Shown here piece after piece: positions 62,807-64,000 of a DNA stretch of 64,000 nt. The notes under the pieces are model-generated. The model saw only the letters and a list, made by a program, of their open reading frames with translations, had not been told where the DNA came from and did not search any database. The first letter of the stretch is position 1. Each line of letters starts with the position of its first letter. The stretch spans positions 163,088 to 227,087 of the forward strand of contig NZ_JAUNXR010000004.1 in NCBI RefSeq assembly GCF_030539665.1, written 5' to 3'. Origin of the DNA: Methanobrevibacter sp. GTDB lineage: Archaea > Methanobacteriota > Methanobacteria > Methanobacteriales > Methanobacteriaceae. The translations under genes and the position numbers were made by a program.

Positions 62807-63556
62807 ATGGCAATTGTAGAAGAACAAATTAAAGAAATCTTAAAAACTAGGAAGATTCATTTCACACTTATTGATCCTGATGAACAAACTCCTGAAGAAG
62901 CTTTAAATATTGCAAAATTAGCTATTGAGGCCGGAACCGATGGAATTATGATTGGTGGATCAACTGTTAATAATGAAGATGTTGATAATACTTGTAAAAT
63001 TTTATCAGAAAATGTTGATGTGCCTATTATTATTTTCCCAGGAAATACTAGTAGTGTAAGCAAATATGCTGATGCAATATTTTATATGAGCTATTTAAAC
63101 TCAAACAATCCGTACTGGATTATTGGTGCACAAGCTTTGGGTTCAATGGCTGTTAAAAAATCAGGTATTGAAAGATTACCTATGGGATATGTCGTAGCTG
63201 AACCTGGCGGAACAGTTGGTTGGGTTGGAGATGCAAAATTGATTCCAAGGGACAAACCAAAACTTGCAGCAGCTTATGCATTAGCTTCTGAATCTTTAGG
63301 TCAAAGATTCTTCTACATTGAAGCAGGTTCTGGTGCTGATAAACCAATACCTCCAGAAATGGTGGCTTACATTAAAATGGCTACCGATGACATGGTTTTA
63401 GTCGTTGGTGGTGGTATTAGGGATGCAGAATCAGCATACACTGCAGCTAAGGCTGGTGGAGATATCATTGTAACTGGTACTATTGTTGAAGAAACCGATG
63501 ATATCAAAGCAAAAATATTTGAAATTACATCAGCTATTAGAAAAGCATCAGAGTGA
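62807..63556 (+). CDS. Geranylgeranylglyceryl phosphate synthase
   Basis: 249 residues, TIM barrel of the PcrB-like GGGPS family. It links geranylgeranyl pyrophosphate to sn-glycerol-1-phosphate, the first committed step in archaeal ether lipids. Motifs: TLIDPDEQTPEEA, IMIGGSTVN, SVSKYADAIFYMSYLNSNNPY, YIEAGSGADKPIP and LVVGGGIRDAESA (phosphate loops). GGTGATATT-like bases precede the ATG. The end overlaps a terminator hairpin. Confidence 0.95.
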   Translation: MAIVEEQIKEILKTRKIHFTLIDPDEQTPEEALNIAKLAIEAGTDGIMIGGSTVNNEDVDNTCKILSENVDVPIIIFPGNTSSVSKYADAIFYMSYLNSNNPYWIIGAQALGSMAVKKSGIERLPMGYVVAEPGGTVGWVGDAKLIPRDKPKLAAAYALASESLGQRFFYIEAGSGADKPIPPEMVAYIKMATDDMVLVVGGGIRDAESAYTAAKAGGDIIVTGTIVEETDDIKAKIFEITSAIRKASE

Positions 63557-63573
63557 TTTCTTTTCAATCACTC
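63551..63573 (+). terminator. Hairpin at the end of the GGGP synthase gene
   Basis: Perfect eight-base-pair stem, GAGTGATT and AATCACTC, spanning the stop codon. The following T-run is only moderate (TTACTATTTATTTT), so it may weaken rather than stop transcription. Confidence 0.5.
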
Positions 63574-63614
63574 TTACTATTTATTTTAATAATACTATTC
63601 ACATAATATAAATT

Positions 63615-64000
63615 ATGTTAGACTCATTGTATTTAGAAGCAGCTAAAAAAAGAGGCTCTATTAAAGAAATTCTTCCAGAAATCAATGATAATGGAAGCAT
63701 TTCCGAAATGTGGGAAAATATTCCAATTTCACCTAGTTCTAATAAAATCTCTATCGGAGCCGGAGATGGCAGTTTTAATAAAAAAAAGTTTTTGGCATTT
63801 ACATTTTACGCAGTAGGATGTGAATCCCTGGTTTTTGACGATGAATTTGTAAAAATTGACGATTCAATCCTGGATACAATAGAACATCACCATAATATTG
63901 ACGATTTATTAAGATTGTATATGGGTGTTTTAGAAACCAAAAATGCCATAAAAACAATTGAAGGTTTTAATATAGATTATTATCTTTTTGATGGATCATT
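63615..64000 (+). CDS. nurA: DNA double-strand break repair nuclease NurA, 5' part
   Basis: The first 128 codons of a gene cut by the window end. The sequence ISIGAGDGSFNKKKFLAFTFYAVGCES carries the conserved NurA Asp (GDGSxN), a manganese ligand, and YYLFDGS at the end is the second acidic motif. NurA is a 5'-3' nuclease that works with HerA, Rad50 and Mre11 in end resection. Other parts are outside the window. Confidence 0.85.
   Translation, partial: MLDSLYLEAAKKRGSIKEILPEINDNGSISEMWENIPISPSSNKISIGAGDGSFNKKKFLAFTFYAVGCESLVFDDEFVKIDDSILDTIEHHHNIDDLLRLYMGVLETKNAIKTIEGFNIDYYLFDGS

Overview
The window reads as chromosome of a very AT-rich methanogenic archaeon of the Methanobacteriales, most like Methanobrevibacter from gut or rumen. 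Sequence evidence: archaeal information genes (aIF5B, aIF2-gamma, S6e, S24e, S27ae, L37e, L40e, Rpo7, Spt4, an Lsm protein, Tsr3, NurA), the archaeal lipid enzyme GGGP synthase, an ArfB-type deformylase of F420/flavin synthesis, archaeal CoA-synthesis enzymes, TTTATATA promoters, GGTGAT or GGAGG ribosome sites, and a 2,233-residue adhesin-like surface protein. I saw no rRNA, tRNA, CRISPR array, transposase or prophage.

Layout. 1-5660: translation/transcription operon (aIF5B end, S6e, aIF2-gamma, a PIN nuclease, pyrophosphatase, Rpo7, Spt4, GTP-dependent dephospho-CoA kinase, S24e, S27ae). 5.7-13.6 kb: argH, a zinc ribbon, a KH plus PP-loop ATPase, a hexapeptide acyltransferase, three tandem rubredoxins, YigZ, ArfB, a PUA protein, Lsm-L37e and small unknown proteins. 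14-18 kb: a possible 54-residue peptide, two paralogous membrane proteins, RNase III and a MetX-CBS fusion. 18.3-19.45 kb: an unusual noncoding stretch with a small acidic protein gene, a GC-rich hairpin, and a promoter leading into three 71-bp tandem repeats that end in a terminator. 19.5-26.3 kb: asnB, then gatC, an ACT protein, hom, apgM, a MATE exporter and an esterase. 26.7-33.4 kb: the adhesin. 33.7-40.8 kb: an unknown protein, two ferredoxin-type aldo/keto reductases, pyrG with an apparent CTG start, a tocopherol-cyclase-like gene and an ASCH protein. 41-43.6 kb: modABC. 43.7-46.6 kb: prepilin peptidase with a pilin-like protein, a membrane protein and a Dph6-like enzyme. 46.6-52.5 kb: CoA synthesis, Ogt, an exonuclease-HEAT pair and a flavodoxin-ferredoxin. 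52.6-58.7 kb: an MBL protein, a rearranged FrhB-family flavoprotein, a GNAT enzyme, a DUF4143 ATPase, an M42 peptidase, a thioesterase and TrmO. 58.8-64 kb: a Mop-like protein, moaE and nadM, an M14-like ectopeptidase, Tsr3, L40e, GGGP synthase and the start of nurA.

Themes. Molybdate or tungstate supply (modABC, Mop, moaE) fits formylmethanofuran or formate dehydrogenase cofactor needs. Redox and oxygen defence are suggested by the rubredoxins, the FrhB-like protein, the Fe-S aldo/keto reductases and the flavodoxin-ferredoxin. The cell surface is represented by the adhesin, pilin, M14-like peptidase and several single-anchor proteins.

Most striking observations: (1) the FrhB-family gene at 53671-54747 has its domains in circularly permuted order; (2) the 71-bp triple repeat RNA candidate at 19.1-19.4 kb; (3) pyrG, whose only usable start appears to be CTG directly after an in-frame TAG; (4) a 15-codon leader ORF with mutually exclusive hairpins before the tocopherol-cyclase-like gene; (5) the peptide plus paired membrane proteins at 14.0-15.8 kb.
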